Source of the DNA: Epinephelus fuscoguttatus
Lineage: Eukaryota > Chordata > Actinopteri > Perciformes > Serranidae
DNA: 64,000 bases
NCBI RefSeq assembly: GCF_011397635.1
Contig: NC_064759.1
Coordinates: forward strand, 21,414,428-21,478,427
Reading direction: 5' to 3'
Every line of letters starts with the position of its first letter. Position 1 is the stretch's first letter. The notes beneath the pieces are model-generated. The model made no database searches, was not told where the DNA came from, and worked only from the letters and a program-made list of their open reading frames with translations. The position numbers and the translations under genes were made by a program. This document shows, piece after piece, positions 63,392 to 64,000 of this stretch.

Positions 63392-64000
63392 CTGAAACAC
63401 ATGTAGAGAAAACAGACTTTAGAAGGTTAGAGTCAAATAAAGTTAAATTTATTCAAGTTTGCAAAAATTAAATACAAAATGTACTGATGGAAAAATAATT
63501 GTTGAAAAGTGATGCAAAGTGAAATGTTCCATTACTACAGGAATAATGAATTCTCTGAGTTAACGAGTAACATATGTATTTATCTGTTCAAGTATTTATA
63601 ATTTTGTCCCATATTGTCTTCTATACAGATAAGGGACTGTGGAAACATGGACTAAATTTGGCAAATTTATATCAATAAATAGTTAAAAATAAAGAATAAA
63701 TTATATCACTTAGAAACCGATCACGGCATTGACTGGGAGTCAGAGCCATTGACAAGGACTCAGTTGATGGATGTAGAAAGATCAAGGAGGCCATCCACAT
63801 CGGACACCAAAGACCATACATGAACAGTCATGGTTTTAATCTTCCTCCATATGCAATTGCATGTTATCACGTGACCAAAGATCCTTGCTGTTTTGTCTCC
63901 TCCTTTTGAGGGAAGATCAAATATTAGAAACACCTCTCAGTGTGAAGTTTAACCTCTCTATAAGTGTTTATTTAAAGACGTATGTATAATACAGTGTCAC
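63392..64000 (-). other. Intron of the second Siglec-like gene, no exon seen
   Basis: AT-rich sequence running to the window edge. No further Ig exon, repeat with clear ends, or RNA gene was recognised, so the next upstream exon of the receptor lies outside the window. Confidence 0.45.

Overview
The window is vertebrate nuclear DNA, most likely from a percomorph-type ray-finned fish. The reasons are multi-exon genes with GT/AG introns, proteins that read as fish orthologues of mammalian genes, and a repeat complement typical of teleosts (Tc1-like, hAT and TTAA-type fold-back elements, tRNA-headed SINE-like repeats, RTE/Rex- and L2-type LINE tails, long CA/CT microsatellites). All exon boundaries were read by eye from splice consensus, reading phase and family resemblance. 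No transcript or database evidence was available.

Layout. 1-10.7 kb: the 5' two thirds of usf2 (upstream stimulatory factor 2), minus strand; its bHLH-zipper exons lie beyond the left edge. 14.3-21.1 kb: etfb (electron transfer flavoprotein beta), plus strand, six coding exons and a probable 3'UTR intron. 24.7-30.2 kb: vsig10l-like gene (Ig, Ig, Ig, FN3, transmembrane, cytoplasmic tail), plus strand, ten coding exons. 32.0-35.6 kb: a weak candidate for a small spliced transcript whose first intron carries a 1.58 kb Tc1-like transposon. 38.5-43.2 kb: lim2 (lens fibre membrane protein MP20), plus strand. 43.9-46.4 kb: a free fatty acid receptor 2-like GPCR, minus strand. 47.6-56.2 kb: a complete four-Ig-domain Siglec/CD22/MAG-like receptor, minus strand. 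59.2-63.4 kb and beyond: the 3' end of a second Siglec/CD22-like receptor, minus strand, with a tyrosine-rich signalling tail.

How the genes relate. They do not form one pathway. What links them is conserved synteny. In humans USF2, MAG, CD22 and the FFAR genes lie at 19q13.12, while ETFB, VSIG10L, LIM2 and the CD33-type SIGLECs lie at 19q13.41. Here the two sets are interleaved within 64 kb. This suggests that the MAG/CD22 and SIGLEC neighbourhoods descend from one ancestral cluster.

The rest of the window is introns and intergenic DNA with many transposon copies, several with clear terminal inverted repeats and target-site duplications. I found no convincing undescribed system. The items most worth a second look are the merged synteny, a Siglec-like V domain that appears to lack the sialic-acid arginine, a perfect 24-bp-arm hairpin in a usf2 intron, and the candidate spliced small ORF at 32-35.6 kb.
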